From Plasmopara viticola (taxonomy: Eukaryota; Oomycota; Peronosporomycetes; Peronosporales; Peronosporaceae): a stretch of DNA of 64,000 bases. The number at the start of each line of letters is the position of its first letter. The stretch's first letter is position 1. Positions 10,390 through 23,229 of this stretch are shown here, piece by piece. The notes beneath the pieces were generated by a model. The model was not told where the DNA came from. It searched no databases and was given only the letters and a program-made list of their open reading frames with translations. The stretch spans positions 62,001 to 126,000 of the forward strand of contig MBPM02000085.1 in the NCBI GenBank assembly GCA_001695595.3. The letters run 5' to 3'. The position numbers were made by a program, and so were the translations under genes.

Positions 10390-13300
10390 TCAATGCGAAC
10401 ACGCGTGGATGCCGAGAGCTGTCGTCATGTCCTTGTGACGTGGTCCTGGAAGAGCCTTGGTCATGATGTCCGCGAGCATGATGGCTGTCTCGCAGTACTC
10501 CAGCTTGACTTCACCGCGTTTGACTTCATCACGGATGTGATGGTACTTGATGTCGATGTGCTTGGCACGTCCATGGTTCACTGGATTCTTCGTCATCTTG
10601 ATACATGACTGATTGTCCTCAAAGATCTTGAGTTCCGGCGTGGTCTCATTCGCAGCCGTCAAAATCTCGTGCAGAAGATGATGGATCCACTTGCCTTCTT
10701 GTATAGCCAGACTCAAAGCGATGTTTTCTGCTTCGCTGGTGGAGAGCGACACACTTGACTGCTTCTTGCTTCCCCAACTGATGGGTGCGTTCATTAATAT
10801 GAACGCGTAGCCCGAAGTCGACTTGCGGTCCGTGTGGTCGCCTGCCCAGTCCGCGTCCGAGTATGCGCGGAAGTCCACTTTGTTCCCGGGCTTAAAACAG
10901 AGTCCATGCGACTTGGTTCCTTGGAGGTAGCGAAGAATTCTCTTGACTGCAGTCCAATGCCCGTCTCGAGGGTTTTCCATGAATCGCGACGCATATCCAA
11001 CGGCAAAGGCGATATCCGGGCGAGTCGCTGTCATTAGATGCATAAGTGCACCGACTGCTTCACGGAACGGAACGCTTGTTGCTGTCGGCCTGTCACTTGG
11101 CACAAGTCGAGTGCTTGGATCCGCCGAGCTTACAACGGGCTTGCTGTCGTGCATACCGAGGCGCTTGAGTATGTCTTCGATGTTACGCCGCTGGCACACT
11201 GTCACACTGCCTTCAGGATTTTTCACCAGATCCATACCCAGGACGAAGACGCATTCACCGCTGTCCGTCATCTCGAAGCGCGTCTTCAAGTCATTCTTGG
11301 TGCGCGCGATGAGGTCGGTCGAGCTTCCTGTGACGAATACATCGTCGACGTAAACCAGAAGCAGTACGCAGTGGACATCCACAATCTTGATGTACAGGCA
11401 GGGATTGAAAGCCGAAACTTGGAAGCCGATGGAGCACACAAACTCGTCGAAGGTCTCGTTCCAAACTCGCGAGGCTTGCTCGAGTCCATAGATAGCCTTA
11501 ACCAGCTCGAGACAGTCGAAGTCATCATCGAGCTCAACTCCTTTTGGCGTTGCGCAAAACACTTGCTCCTTCATGACGCCGTACAAAAATGCCATCACCA
11601 CATCCAGTTGGTCGAGAGGCCAGTCGAAGTACTTGGCAATTGCAATGACCATTCGTAAGGTTACGTACTTGATAACAGGTGAGAATGTCTCCGTGTAGTC
11701 GATGCCGTACTTTTGCTTGAACCCCTTCGCAACTAGGCGCGCTTTATATTTCTCAATCGATCCATCAGCTTTGCGCTTGATCTTGAATACCCATTTGGTT
11801 CCAATGGCACGTTGTCCATTCGGGAGTTTTGCCGCTCGAAATACTCCACGAAGCCGCATCGACTCAAGCTCGCCTTGAATGGCTTTGCGCCAGTGCACCT
11901 GTTCCGGTCCATTAACTGCATCTTGATATGTCGTTGGCTCGGAAAGGTCAGTAATTTCCACAGCGTTGGCGCTTGCTCGCCATGATCCATCCGCTGGAGA
12001 CGTGCCGTCTTCGTGAACTTGGCCGTCTTTTTCTTCTTCATCCACCATAGTGGGCATGCCTGGTCGGCGTTTGGCTTGAGGCTGAACGGGATCTTCGGGG
12101 GCACTTGCTTCTTCCAAACCGATGTTTTGACTCGTTGAGCGCGTATTTGAGATCCTGTTACGCGAGCTTGAGTGGTTGGGCTTGCGCTTTCCTGTGTGTT
12201 TGAACTCCGTTGGTCCCGAGTCGTCGATATCGAGGGTGTCGAAGTCGAACAGCGAATCATGGTCGTCATCGTCTAAGCCTTCCGCAAAGTTACCGAAGCT
12301 GGATTCGTCGAAGATGACGTCGCGACTGATCACCACCTTCCCTGCTTCGATCTCAAAGACGCGGTATGCCTTAGAACGTTCCTCGTAGCCGATGCAAATT
12401 CCCTCACGAGCCTTAGCGTCCCACTTGAGTCGTTTTTCTCCTGGTGTTAGGATGAAAGCCTTGCACCCAAATACTCGCATGCGTTTGACGCTTGGTTTGG
12501 TCTTGTACACAATTTCGTAAGGCGTTTTGGCGGGAACTTTCGGAGACGGCAGTCGATTCTTGATGTAGATCGCTGTCATTGCCGCTTCAGCTCAAAACGT
12601 TTTGTCCAAACCAGCGTGATGTAACATGGTGCGACCGATCATCACGATAGTCCGGTTGGCTCGCTCTGCAGTGCCGTTTGTCTAGTGCGCGTAGCGAACT
12701 GTGGGCTGCACCTCGATTCCATGATCGTCGTAGAAATTCATTAGGGAGTTGGTTGCAAACTCCTTGGCCCCGTCATGACGCACAAACTTGACCTTGGCAT
12801 TGAACTGTTTCTCCACCTTGAGAATGTACTTGCGCAGACAGTCTTCACTTTCCGACTTGGCGCGCAGTCAGAATCCAGCCATACACCCACTTGCCTCGTC
12901 CGTGATGATCAGCAAATATCTGCTGCCACCAAGCGACTCGTGCTCCATTGGACCGCAATTGTCGAAGTGTAGAAACTCAAACGGGGCATACTTAGGCTTG
13001 CTTGGATTGCTCGTGAATGGTTTTTGAACCATCTTCCCTTGCTGGCATCCTCGGCACAGACCAGGTGACTTAGAGGGTGGTTTGGCGTCCTTGATCATGT
13101 CGCTGTTGATCATTTTGCGAAGAACATCAACCGGAGCATGACCCATGCGAGCGTGCAAGTCTTCACCGCTACCTTGCATGACTGCATTGGCATAGCGTTG
13201 CGGCGTTCGAAGCCAGAAGAGTCCGTTGATGAGATCCGCAGTCGCAACAACTTGCTTGGACTTCTTGCGAGCAACGTGCATCTTGGACCCGTCAAATACA

Positions 13301-14442
13301 ACCTGAAACTTTCCACTCTTGTTGATCTGCGGAATCGACAGCAGATTCTTGCTTATGCTTGGCACGTATAGCGCATCCTTTATTTCGATTTCACGCTCGT
13401 TGCCATTGGGTAGAATCACCCGTTCGATGATGTTCTCTACGCCCTTGATTTCAGCCTTGTTACCGTCGGCAACAGACAATTCGCCTTCGTGGTCTTCATG
13501 AAGCACGGCGAACTTGGTCTTGTCGTTGCATATGTGGTGCGTGGCACCACTATCAATGGCCCAGAGTCCCGATGCGTTGCTAGTCGTTGATATGCCGCAT
13601 TCCAGCGAGACAGCAAAGGCGACTCGATCGTCGTAGTCGTTGTAGTCGTTACGTCACTGGACATTGTTGACCACGCGTCCACGGTTGTTGCCGCCGCGCT
13701 TAGGGCCTCGATTCTCGTCCTTCTGCTTGGTCCAGCACCGCTCAGCCGAGTGCCCCAATTTTCCGCAGTACGTGCACTGGCGAGGCTCCCGATCAGTGCT
13801 GAATGCACGTGCCGCGTCTTCAGTCTTGATCGCCAGAGTCTTCTCGCCCTGCCGCTTGATATGCTCGTTCGTGAGCACCTTGACAACGTCTTGCGTTTTC
13901 AGCTCCGCAGTGCTCATCTCCAGATTCAATACCACGTTCTCGTAGCTCTTGGGGAGACTGCGCAGCAAGCAGATCGCCACATCCTCGTCCTCCATCTTGG
14001 CGCCGATGCTGCTGAGCTTGGCGCTGATGTTGAGGACCTCGTTGCAATGTTGTAGCACATTGCCGCCTTCCGACATCTCCATGCTGAAGAGCTGTCGCTT
14101 GAGATAGATGCGACCAGCCTTTTGGGACCCACCGTAAAGTGGCTTCACACGCACCCATGCGACCCATGCTTCCTCGCAGTCATCGACAACGTGATGATAA
14201 TCCGCGTCCATGTGGAGCAGCATAAGTCCGAAGGCGATGTTGTTGAGCTTGACGTACTCATCCTTGGCACGAGAGTCGGTGAAGGTAGGAGTCGTCTGGC
14301 GATTCACCACATGCCACGTTGACTTAGTCAGGAACACGCCACGCATGTAGCGGCTCCACGTCACGTAGTTGTCTCCGTTGAATTTGTCGATGGAGACTTT
14401 GGTGGAAACGTCTTGCGCAGTGGACATGATAGTTGGGCTCAT
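10390..14442 (-). pseudogene. gag-pol: Gag-Pol polyprotein of element E (1,350 codons, in-frame stops)
   Basis: One continuous frame from the PBS-embedded ATG (14440-14442, MSPTIMST) to a TGA at 10390-10392, with no frameshift but at least four stops. One is just after the knuckle tail (near 13656). Three are in integrase: GFC to stop near 12869, AHQTNG to AH-stop near 12682, and FWGEAA to F-stop near 12592. Domains: Gag 14442-13790; CCHC 13735-13776; protease Asp-Ser-Gly 13546-13554; integrase ~13170-12200; RT with YVDD at 11341-11352; RNase H (DADWAGD, near 10850) to LADIMTKALPGPRH. The last 729 codons (10390-12579) are undamaged. It is a recent but dead copy. Confidence 0.93.
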
Positions 14443-14446
14443 AACC

Positions 14447-14738
14447 TGTTGGATTTCTGAAGCGAAGGAGTGGGGAGCGAAGCTTGCGGGGAGCGAAGAG
14501 CGAAGAAGGCACTTGAGCTGTTGAAGGAAGATTCGAAAGTGATTCATTTAATGTTAGTTCTAGCTGATGAGACATGCACTAGCTCTTCCTATCATTTAGT
14601 TCGTCTAATCACAATCATTCCTTACTCGTCCAATCATCCTACTCGTCTAATCAACGTGCGATCGTACTGGACCGGTTCGGGCTAACCGGTTAATGGGTGC
14701 AACTGGTACATTGTACCACAAATTGGTTACCCTTAACA
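14447..14738 (-). repeat. 5' LTR of element E (292 bp)
   Basis: Starts (window orientation) directly after the reverse-strand PBS at 14435-14446 and ends TAACA before the AGAAT duplication. About 10 substitutions separate it from the 3' copy, several of them in the U3 near 14715-14726. Confidence 0.93.
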
Positions 14739-16317
14739 AGAATCTTGAGCTCCGGTCCAGGCTCACCTGCCGCATCCAGAATCTCGCACAGTAAACGATG
14801 AACCCATTTACCTTCTTGAACCGCTGAGCTTAGAGCAATGTACTCAGCTTCGCTGGTTGACAATGAAACGCTTGACTGCTTCTTACTTCCCCAGCTTACC
14901 GGAGCAATCATCAGTATGAAAGCGAATCCAGAAGTCGACTTGCGGTCAGTGTGATCACCTGCCCAATCAGCCTCCGAGTATCCACAAAAATTGACTTTGT
15001 TGCCGGGCTGAAAGCAGATTTCATGAGACTTTGTACCTTGCAGATAGCGAAATATACGCTTGACTGCAGTCCAATGCTCAATCTGTGGGTTTTCCATAAA
15101 CCTTGAAACATAGCCAACTGCAAACGCAATGTCCGGCCGCGTCGCTGTTGTCAGATGCATTAGAGCTCCGACCGCTTCTCGAAATGGCGCGTTTACCTTG
15201 GTCGGAGAGTCGCTTGGCACAAGCTTTGTGCTGATGTTTGTTGGATTTATAACTGACTTGCAATCATCCATACCAAATCGCTTGAGAATGTCATTGATGT
15301 ATCGCCGTTGACACATTATAACACTGCCGTTGTCACTGTCTACAAGCTCGATGCCCAGGACAAACGCGCACTTGCCTCTGTCGGTCATCTCAAAGCGATT
15401 CTTTAAGGCAATTTTTGTATCCACAATCAATGCTGTTGAACTCCCGGTAATCAAAACATCATCGACATATACCAGAAGTAGCGCGCAGCCGTTGTTCGAG
15501 ACCTTGATGTAAAGGCACGGATCGAAGGCTGAAACTTGATATACGATCGAGCACACATCTTCATCAAAAGTCTCATTTCATACGCGAGAAGATTGTTTCA
15601 GACCATAAACTGCCTTGTCGAGTACAAGACAGTCAAATTCTTTGTCAAGTTCAAATCCTTCTGGTGAAGTGCAGTAGACAACTTCCTTCATCCTCCCATA
15701 CAGAAAAGCTGTCACAACGTCCAATTGATCAAGTGGCCACTCGAAGTAATTCGTCAAAGCGATGACCATCCGTAACGTCACGTACTTGACCACAGGCGAA
15801 AACGTTTTTGTATAGTCGATTCCGTATTTTTGTCGAAAACCCTTTGCCACGAGTCGAGCCTTGTATTTCTCAATTGAGCCGTCGGCCTTTCGCTTGATCT
15901 TAAAAACCCACTTAGTTCCGATAGCTTGAAGTCCTGATGGCAACTTTGCAGCTCGAAAGACTTGACGAAGCCGCATTGAATCAAGTTCCGCACGAATGGC
16001 TTTGCGCCAGTGAAGCTGATCGGGTCCACTTATAGCTTCTTGATAAGTGGTTGGCTCGGATAAGTCGTAAGCTTCGACAGCATTCACACTCGCACGCCAG
16101 AATGTCGGTGAAGTTGAGTCGATGTTTTCGTCTTCGGAAGCCTGTGATTCTTGATTAATGCTAGATTCTGATTGCATACGAGATTGTCGCTTGGTTCGAC
16201 GTGAGTCCATTTCTTCAGGAGCACTTGTTTCATCCAGTCCTGCTTCACGATACTCGGGACTTGAAGCTCTTTCTGATCGACGCTGCTTGTGCTTTCCTGT
16301 TTGCTTGAAGTTTGTCG
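14739..16317 (-). pseudogene. Reverse transcriptase and RNase H of element D, middle segment
   Basis: Continues D pol upstream of E. RNase H is at 14739-15200 (ADWAGDHTDRKSTSG). RT has YVDD at 15458-15469 and DQLDVVTAFLYGRMKE, then the linker rich in Ser/Glu to 16317. A TGA replaces the Trp of RVWNETF near 15583. The right end is the insertion point of element F, and the coding sequence resumes at 20980. Confidence 0.9.
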
Positions 16318-16598
16318 TGTTGAAAAGGTCGAAGTGACCACTAGTTGGCAAAATGCAAAGTGAATATATTTAAACAGGTCCTTAGTTCACAACTACATGC
16401 TACCTCTAAGCCAATGATTTATCTAAGCCAATCAGAACGACTCACCATCCGGGCGCAATCATCTTCCCATCCCGAAACCGATCTTTTGCCCATCTTGAAC
16501 CCGCTCCCTCAGTCAGTCATCAACTGATTGCAGATACCGATACTTACCGATATGTAGTCGCTGGTCGAGGCGTATCATCACCAGCATCTTCGACAACA
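16318..16598 (-). repeat. 3' LTR of element F (281 bp)
   Basis: TGTTG ... CAACA. It has one copy of the ~22-bp GCGCCCGGATGG repeat where the 5' LTR has two, which explains most of the length difference. The end of the pol frame (stop near 16544) lies 55 bases inside this LTR. Confidence 0.93.
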
Positions 16599-18037
16599 CT
16601 CCCACTCGACTCGGCAACGGCAACGCCTTGTATCCCAAGTTTAGAACGCAGAACATCGAACTGCGCGGATGGAATTGGCGTCGTCATTATGTCGGCCAGC
16701 ATGTCTTGCGTAGGGATGTACTCAAGGTTGACTTCGCCGTCCTCAACCTTTTCTCGCACAAAGTGGTAGCGAATGTCGATATGTTTTGTGCGCTTGTGAA
16801 ATTCTGGATTCTTGGCCAACGCAATAGAACCTTGATTGTCCTCAAATATCTTGACAGACTCATTAGAAGTCATCTCACCAAGCTCGCACAGAAATACCTT
16901 GAGCCAAACCGCTTCTTGAGTGGCTTCTGATAAAGCCATGTACTCCGCCTCTGTTGAGGAAAGCGCCACACTTCGTTGCTTCTTACTTCACCAGCTGATG
17001 CATCCATTATTAAGTGTAAACGCATAGCCGCTTGTACTTCGGCGAGATTCGATGTCTCCAGCCCAGTCTGCATCCGAATACCCAAGTAGCTTAGCCAGAC
17101 TGCACCTTGAAAACTGGAATCCATGCGTTTCCGTTGCCTTTAAGTATCGCAGAACCCGCTTGAGTGCTTGCCAATGCGTCGGACACGGATCAGCAGCAAT
17201 CTGGCTTAGAACTCCCACAGCCGCAGCAAGGTCCGGTCGCGTCGCAACCATAAGATACATTATGCCACCAACACAACTTCGATAAGGCACATTCTTCATC
17301 GTAACTTCATGCTTGCAGCCGCCTTCACACATGTTCTTTGTCAGCTTGAGCCCTGCTTCTTGAGGCATCTTGACCGGCTTGCTATCTTGCATGCCAAACT
17401 TGCTCAGAATTGACTTGAGAAACTTGGTTTGTCGCATCGTGACTCGACCGGATACTTGGTCTTGACCGATTTCCATACCGAGAAAGTACTTAAGCTCGCC
17501 GAGGTCAGTCATCTCAAATCGGTCGCTTAGCGCACGCTTGGTGGAGACAAGGAGCGAGTTGTTGCTGCTTGCTACAATGAGATCATCCACGTACAGCACA
17601 ACAATAACCATATCGTCGTCCACGCGCTTGATATAGACACAGTGATCGGACTCACACTTGCTGAAACTCATCTTGATCATAAAGTCGTCGATGGTTTGGT
17701 TCCACATGCGCGGTGATTGCTTAAGACCGTACAACGAACGCTTCAGCTTACATACATGATCTTGTTTGTTTTCGCTCACATATCCTTCAGGCTGCTGCAT
17801 ATAAATTTCTTCATCCAGAACTCCGTTTAAGAAAGCAGTCTTCACGTCCATCTGATGTAGCGTCAAACCGTACTTGGCAGCCATACTCAACGCGATGCGA
17901 ATTGAAGTAAACTTCGCCACCGGCGCAAATGTCTCCTCATAGCAACTCCAAACTTTTGTGAAAATCCCTTGGCAACGAGTCGCGCCTTGAACCGCTCGAT
18001 AATCCCATCTTGGTTTTCCTTGACTCGAAACACCCAT
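16544..18037 (-). pseudogene. Reverse transcriptase and RNase H of element F
   Basis: RT spans about 17941-17000: CYEETFAPVAKFTSIRIALS, HQMDVKTAFLNGVLDEEIYM, YVDD at 17582-17593 and RFEMTDLGELKYFLGMEI. A TGA near 16986 replaces Arg in ISWRSKKQR. RNase H then continues ([44 protein letters not shown]) and ends with TPRPATTYR encoded in the LTR. A frameshift near 17945 separates it from the upstream RT start. The third RNase H Asp (EDN) is intact, unlike in the tandem array. Confidence 0.9.
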
Positions 18038-19368
18038 CTGCAGCCGATCGCTTTGCGTCCTTTAGGCAGAGGAACAACATCCCAAGTCTTGTTCTTGTGG
18101 AGTGACTCTAGCTCCGAGTCGCATGCAGCTTTCCATTGGCCCGCGTCACTGGATTCCATCGCCGACTTGAACGTTGTCGGCAATTCTCCCACTGAATACA
18201 CGACGTGTGCGGTTTTGTAGCCCTTTTCGCGAATTGTAGCCAGAGCCGACATTTCTTCGAGTGTCGAGCGTTGGTATTTGGGCACATGACGCTTGGGCTG
18301 CGGAACCTCAGTCACCTTTTCCAAAGATTGAGTACGAGTGTGCCGCTTGCTTCCCAATTCAAAGTCCGTACTTGCGCCGTGTGTCTCATCCTGCTCTTGC
18401 TCAATCTCGTTTTCGTCGTCCGTCGATATTCCTTCATCCTCATCATGAATCTCGACAATAGTGCTTTTATTTTTGAAACTCGTTCTTCCACTGTCGAAAG
18501 TGTCTTCCTTGAACTGAGCATCACGACTCATAACGATTTGACCAGTCGACAATTCTTCAAAGCGATACGTCTTTTGGTGCTCCGAGTAGCCCAAAAATCG
18601 ACACAATATTGCTTTCGAATCCAGTTTCGAGCGCTTTTCTTTCGGAACATGCACAAACGCGTGACAACCAAACACTTTCAAGTTGGCTAATAGTGGTTTC
18701 TTGGCTGTCCAAAGCTCGAAAGGTGGCGTCTGGTGCTCGATAGCACGCGATGGACACCGATTTCGAAGAAACATTGCTATCATAACTGCTTCTCCCCAGT
18801 AGTGTTTGGCGAGACCCGCGTGCTCCAACATGCACGTTGCGCATTCCACAAGCGTCCGATTCATACGCTCCGCAACTCCGTTAAGCTGTGGTGTGTACGG
18901 CGGCGTATACTTGAGCACAATTCCATTATCCGAGCAAAACTTGGCCATTTTCGTGGATGTATACTCGCCACCGTTGTCACTGCGAAGAAATTTTACGCGT
19001 TTGCCGGTCTGCTTTTCTGCGAATGCCACAAAATTGGCGAACTTGTCCACGACTTCTGACTTGCTCTTGATCAGATAGACGACGCAATATCTTGACTTGT
19101 CGTCGATGAACGTCACGAAGTAGCGCTTGCCACTAAACGTTGGAGACTGCATGGGACCGCACACATCGCTGTGTATAACCTCCAAAAGCTCATTCGCTCG
19201 ATCCGTCGACATCGATTGGAACCGTACACGAGTCTGCTTACCCAGTGCACAGCCATCACAAATCTCCCACTTGTTCACAGACGTAATGTCGATTCCAATG
19301 GCGAGATTCTTCCTCACGATTGCGTTCAGCCCGTCGTGACCAATATGACCAAGTCGAAGATGCCACAA
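17941..19368 (-). pseudogene. Integrase and RT start of element F
   Basis: A long open frame holds LWHLRLGHIGHDG, the Cys pair CDGCALGKQTRV, HSDVCGPMQS (first Asp), DNGGEYTSTK (second Asp) and the Glu in GVAERMNR, 36 residues after the Asp. The D,D-35-E triad is therefore complete. The C-terminal domain (VFGCHAFVHVPKEKR), an acidic linker and the first RT block (GCRWVFRVKENQDG) follow. It joins the protease frame near 19345 by a frameshift. Confidence 0.9.
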
Positions 19369-20672
19369 ATATGAGGATCCTCGTTGCTTGTCAAAGTCTT
19401 GACCGTATTTGCTTCTTCACGAGCAACCGGAGTCATGTGCAGCCGAAATAATCCTTTTCCTTCGCGCGCACCGATTTTCCACTTGACACCTTTTGTTTCG
19501 GCAAAGCATTCCTCCTTGTCGAAAACAACAGGCCCGACGTCCTTGGTAAAGCGACCAACTGAGAACAAATTTCTCGACAACTTGGGGATGTGCCACACAT
19601 TTGTCAACACACCTTTCTTAATTTCGTGCGACGTCATCATAGCCATCACAATGTCACCGCTGCCAATAGCTTGTACGACGCCGTCGTCTGCCAGATGTAC
19701 GTCGATAGGGGGAAAAGTCTTGTAGCTCCTCATGAACTTCTTGGAACTTGTCATATGCTGAGTCGCCCCCGAGTCGACCAGCCAGACGTCATCCGGCTTG
19801 ACAGAGCCACTGCTACCGCCGACTTGAGAACAGATAGTCACTAGAATCCTCAATCTGTGCGACGTTTGCTTGCTGCGATCGATATATCGCTCAGCATCAT
19901 TTTGGACTCGCGAGGGGCGATCTGCAATCCAGTGTCCTTATTTATCGCAAATATGGCACGCACCAGTCTTCTTCACCGGTCTTCCTTTGCGCTTCGTATC
20001 CTTCATCATGAACGCTTGGCCAGACGCAGCTCCATCGCCGCCCTGCCCCTTGCGTTTCATATCTTTATGGAGAAGTCGAGACGTCACCAGCTCCCAAGTC
20101 AAAGTATCTGCACGAGATTCGAAAGCCGTGATGAGAAACTGGTTCGAGTCACTAAGACTCCTAAGAAGCGTGATAACCAAGTTGTCCTCGCTCACCGGGG
20201 CACCCACAGCATCGAGCTGCTCCGCTAGCGTCTTGAGCTTGTTGATGTGTTCCAGAACATCATCACCTTCTTCCATCATTGTTGTGAAAAACCGTCGACG
20301 AAGAAAGAGCTTGTTTGCGAGGCTCCTCTTTCAAAGTGTCCTTTAGTCGCAACCATGCATCATGTGCACCACTTGACGACCGAACCAGTGGCAGTTGCGA
20401 GTCTTCCATCGCAAGACAGATTATTGCTAGAGCTTTCCGAGACTTCCTCTTGTAAGTCAACGGGTCCATCGCATTCGTGCAGTGCTCCAGCTTGATTTCA
20501 CCACTTGCAACTTCCCACAGGTCCCTCTCCTCCAGCACCATCTGCATCTTGAACTTCCAGATGTGAAAGTTGGTGCCGTCAAACTTGTTGATTCGACTCG
20601 GTACAGACGCGTCCATGGTGGCGAAGGCAGAGTCAGAGAAGGTGGAGGCAGAGTCGGCGGGGCTTGGGCTCG
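19326..20672 (-). pseudogene. gag-pol: Gag and protease of element F
   Basis: The position of the F2 start codon is ACG, not ATG, because the PBS reads GGTTACGAGCCC on this strand. One change thus damages both the primer site and initiation. Gag: FDGTNFHIWKFKMQM (20616 downward), a frameshift near 20270, and DQLDAVGAPV-type sequence to 19938. The CCHC knuckle is hit by a stop (CHICDK-stop-GHW, near 19938). The protease Asp-Ser-Gly is at 19767-19775 (WLVDSGATQHM). Confidence 0.88.
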
Positions 20673-20677
20673 TAACC

Positions 20678-20979
20678 TGTTGAAAAGGTCGAAATGAGCA
20701 CTAGTTGGCAAAATGCAAAGTGAATACATTTATAAGGTCCTTAGTTCACAACTACATGCTACCTCTAAGCCAATGATTTATCTAAGCCAATCAGAACGAC
20801 TCACCATCCGGGCGCAATCATCTTCCCATCCGGGCGCAATCATCTTCCCATCCCGAAACCGATCTTTTGCCCATCTTGAACCCGCTCCCTCAGTCAGTCA
20901 TCAACTGATTGCAGATACCGATACTTACCGATATGTAGTCGCTGGTTGAGGCGTATCATCACCAGCATCTTCGACAACA
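20678..20979 (-). repeat. 5' LTR of element F (302 bp)
   Basis: Follows the mutated PBS. It has two tandem copies of the ~22-bp GCGCCCGGATGG unit (20812-20856) against one in the 3' LTR, plus about five substitutions. The reverse-strand Inr/flanking motif CACTTTGCATTTT is retained near 20710-20723. Confidence 0.92.
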
Positions 20980-23225
20980 CGTCGTGTATGTGAAGCCTTC
21001 GTCTTCTATTTCGAGTGAGTCGAAGTCCATGTTTGCTTCCTCAATTTCGTCAAAAATAATGACTTCTAAATCACCAAACTTGATTCGTCAAACTCTACGT
21101 CCCGACTGATCACTATTTGCTGAGTTTGATGGTCGTAGATTCGGTATGCTTTGGACACTTCTTTATAGCCAACAAACACACCAACTCGAGACTTGGAGTT
21201 CCACTTGAGCCTCTATTTTTTCGAAGTCAAAACGTAGGCCCGACACCCAAAGACACGCATATGTCCAACGCTTGGCTTGAGCTTGTGAATGATCTCGAAT
21301 GAAGTCTTATTCTTCATTTTTGGTGAGGGAAGGCGGTTCTTGATGTATATTGCAGTCATAGCGGCCTCTCCCCAAAAACTCTTGTCCAGTTTAGCGTGAT
21401 GTAGTATGCTGCGTCCAATAGTCACAATCGTCCTTATTGCGCGCTCAGCTGTTCCGTTGGTTTGATGCGCATATGGGACAGTTACCTGCTGCTCAATACC
21501 CTCGTTCTCGTAAAGGACCTTTAACGAGTTGGTTGCAAACTCACGAGCTCCGTCACGACGTACGAACTTGACTTTCCTTCCAAACTGAGTCTGAACCTTC
21601 AAAAAGTAAGTCTTGATTGCATCTTCGCTGTCCGATCTGGCTTGCAAGCAGAAACCCTTCATACATCCACTGGCCTCATCCACAATTAGTAGGAGATACT
21701 TGCTTCCCCCAAGTGATACTTGCTCCATTGGGCCGCAGGTGTCAAAGTGGAGAAGCTCAAAGAAAGCAAATCGACGCTTGTCAGGATTACTTGGAAACGG
21801 TTTCTGGACCATCTTGCCCTCTTGGCACCCGCGACAAATGTTTGACAGAGTCGACATTGATGCACACGAACGTCTTTAATCATTCCACCAGCAATCATTT
21901 TGCGGCGCACATCACTAGGCGCGTGACCCAACCGTGCATGCAGGTCAATCTTGTTACTTGATTCAGTCATATTAGCCGATGGCCGTAAGGTTTGTAGCCA
22001 GTAAAGACCGTCAACTAGGTCGGCTGTTGCTGCTATCCCTTTCGAATTCTTCGACTCAATGTCCATGCGGGCACCGTCAAACACCACTTGGAAGCAACCG
22101 CTTTTTTTAATCTGCGGGACAGAGAGCAGGTTCTTGCTCATCTTTGGAACGTAAAGCGCATCTTTGATTTCAAGGTCGCGTATGTCACCGTTGGGTAGCA
22201 CCACCCGCTCAAAAATGGTTCCCACATCCATAATTGCAGTTTTGCTTCCATCTGCTACCGCAAATTCGCCACAATTTTGTTCATCGAGAGTCCGAAACTT
22301 GGACTTGTCGTGGCAAATGTGGTGTGTGGCACCACTGTCAATGACCCACATGCCTGGCATATCTTTGCCCGAAGACAGCTCGCATTCCAATGATACTGCA
22401 AATGCGATCCGATCGTAATCGTTGTCGCTGTACCGAAACTGTACATTACTTGCTCCGCGTCCACGATTTTGTACGCCGCGTCGAGCTCCTCGATTGTCAT
22501 CCTTTTGCTTGGTCCAGCACCGTTCCATCGTATGCCCCAATTTACCACAATATGTGCATTGGCGGGACTCTCTTTCGGCACTAAACGCCTTGGCTGCGTC
22601 TTCAGTTTTCACCGCTGGAGTCCTCTCACCTTGTCGCTTGATGTGCTCATTTGTCAGCACCTTCACAACGTCTTGCGTCCGCAATTCTGCACTGCTCATC
22701 TCCAAGTTAAGCACGACGTTCTCGTAGCTTTTTGGTAGACTCCGAAGCAGACAAATCGCGACGTCCTCATCCTCCATCTTGGCACCGATACTGCTTAGCT
22801 TGGCGCTGATGTTGAGAACCTCATTGCAGTGATGCAGGACGTTGTCGCCTTCCGCCATTTCCATGCTGAAAAGTTGGCGCTTCAGATAAATGCGACCAGC
22901 CTTTTGCGACCCGCCGTAAAGTGTTTTGATACGGATCCAGGCAGCATAGGCTTCTTCGCAGTTGTCGACTATATGATGATAGTCCACGTCCATGTGTAGT
23001 AGCATCAAGCCGAACGCAATGTTGCTGGATCTGACGTACTCATCGCTGGCGCGAGCATTAGTGAATGTCGGCGTGACCTCCCGATTCACCACGTGTCACA
23101 CCGACTTGGTGAGAAACACGCCGCGCATGTACCGGCACCACGTAGCGTAGTTATCCCCGTCGAATTTGTCGACAAGTACTTTTGACGAAACATCTTGTGT
23201 GGAGGACATGGTACGTTGGGCTCAT
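20980..23225 (-). pseudogene. gag-pol: Gag, protease and integrase of element D
   Basis: Starts at the PBS-embedded ATG (23223-23225). Gag is interrupted by TGA in place of Trp near 23097 (SVW-HVV). It is then open through the CCHC knuckle (22517-22558) and protease Asp-Ser-Gly (22331-22339, VIDSGATHH) to a frame disturbance near 21855. Integrase follows ([50 protein letters not shown]), with another stop near 21214 after LTSKK. The left edge continues into 16317 across element F. Confidence 0.9.
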
Positions 23226-23229
23226 AACC

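Larger units (their letters stand above)
10091..14738 (-). mobile_element. Complete Copia element E (F1b), 4,648 bp
   Basis: Two 292-bp LTRs flank an internal region with PBS, one polyprotein frame and a polypurine tract (TTGAGGGGGCG), inserted in D pol with a perfect 5-bp duplication. The LTRs differ at about 10 of 292 positions by eye. The LTR is unlike those of C and D, but the protein is clearly F1. Confidence 0.96.
16318..20979 (-). mobile_element. Complete Copia element F (F2), 4,662 bp
   Basis: LTRs of 281 and 302 bp surround a full F2 gag-pol on the minus strand, inserted in the linker of D pol. The flanks TGTCG (16313-16317) and CGTCG (20980-20984) are a target duplication with one mismatch. 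The polypurine tract GAGTCGAGTGGGAG abuts the 3' LTR. The gag start and several frames are damaged. Confidence 0.94.

Noticed and set aside
16544..20672. Envelope-like third gene in any element
   Set aside because: All elements stop at RNase H within or just before the 3' LTR, leaving no space for another gene.
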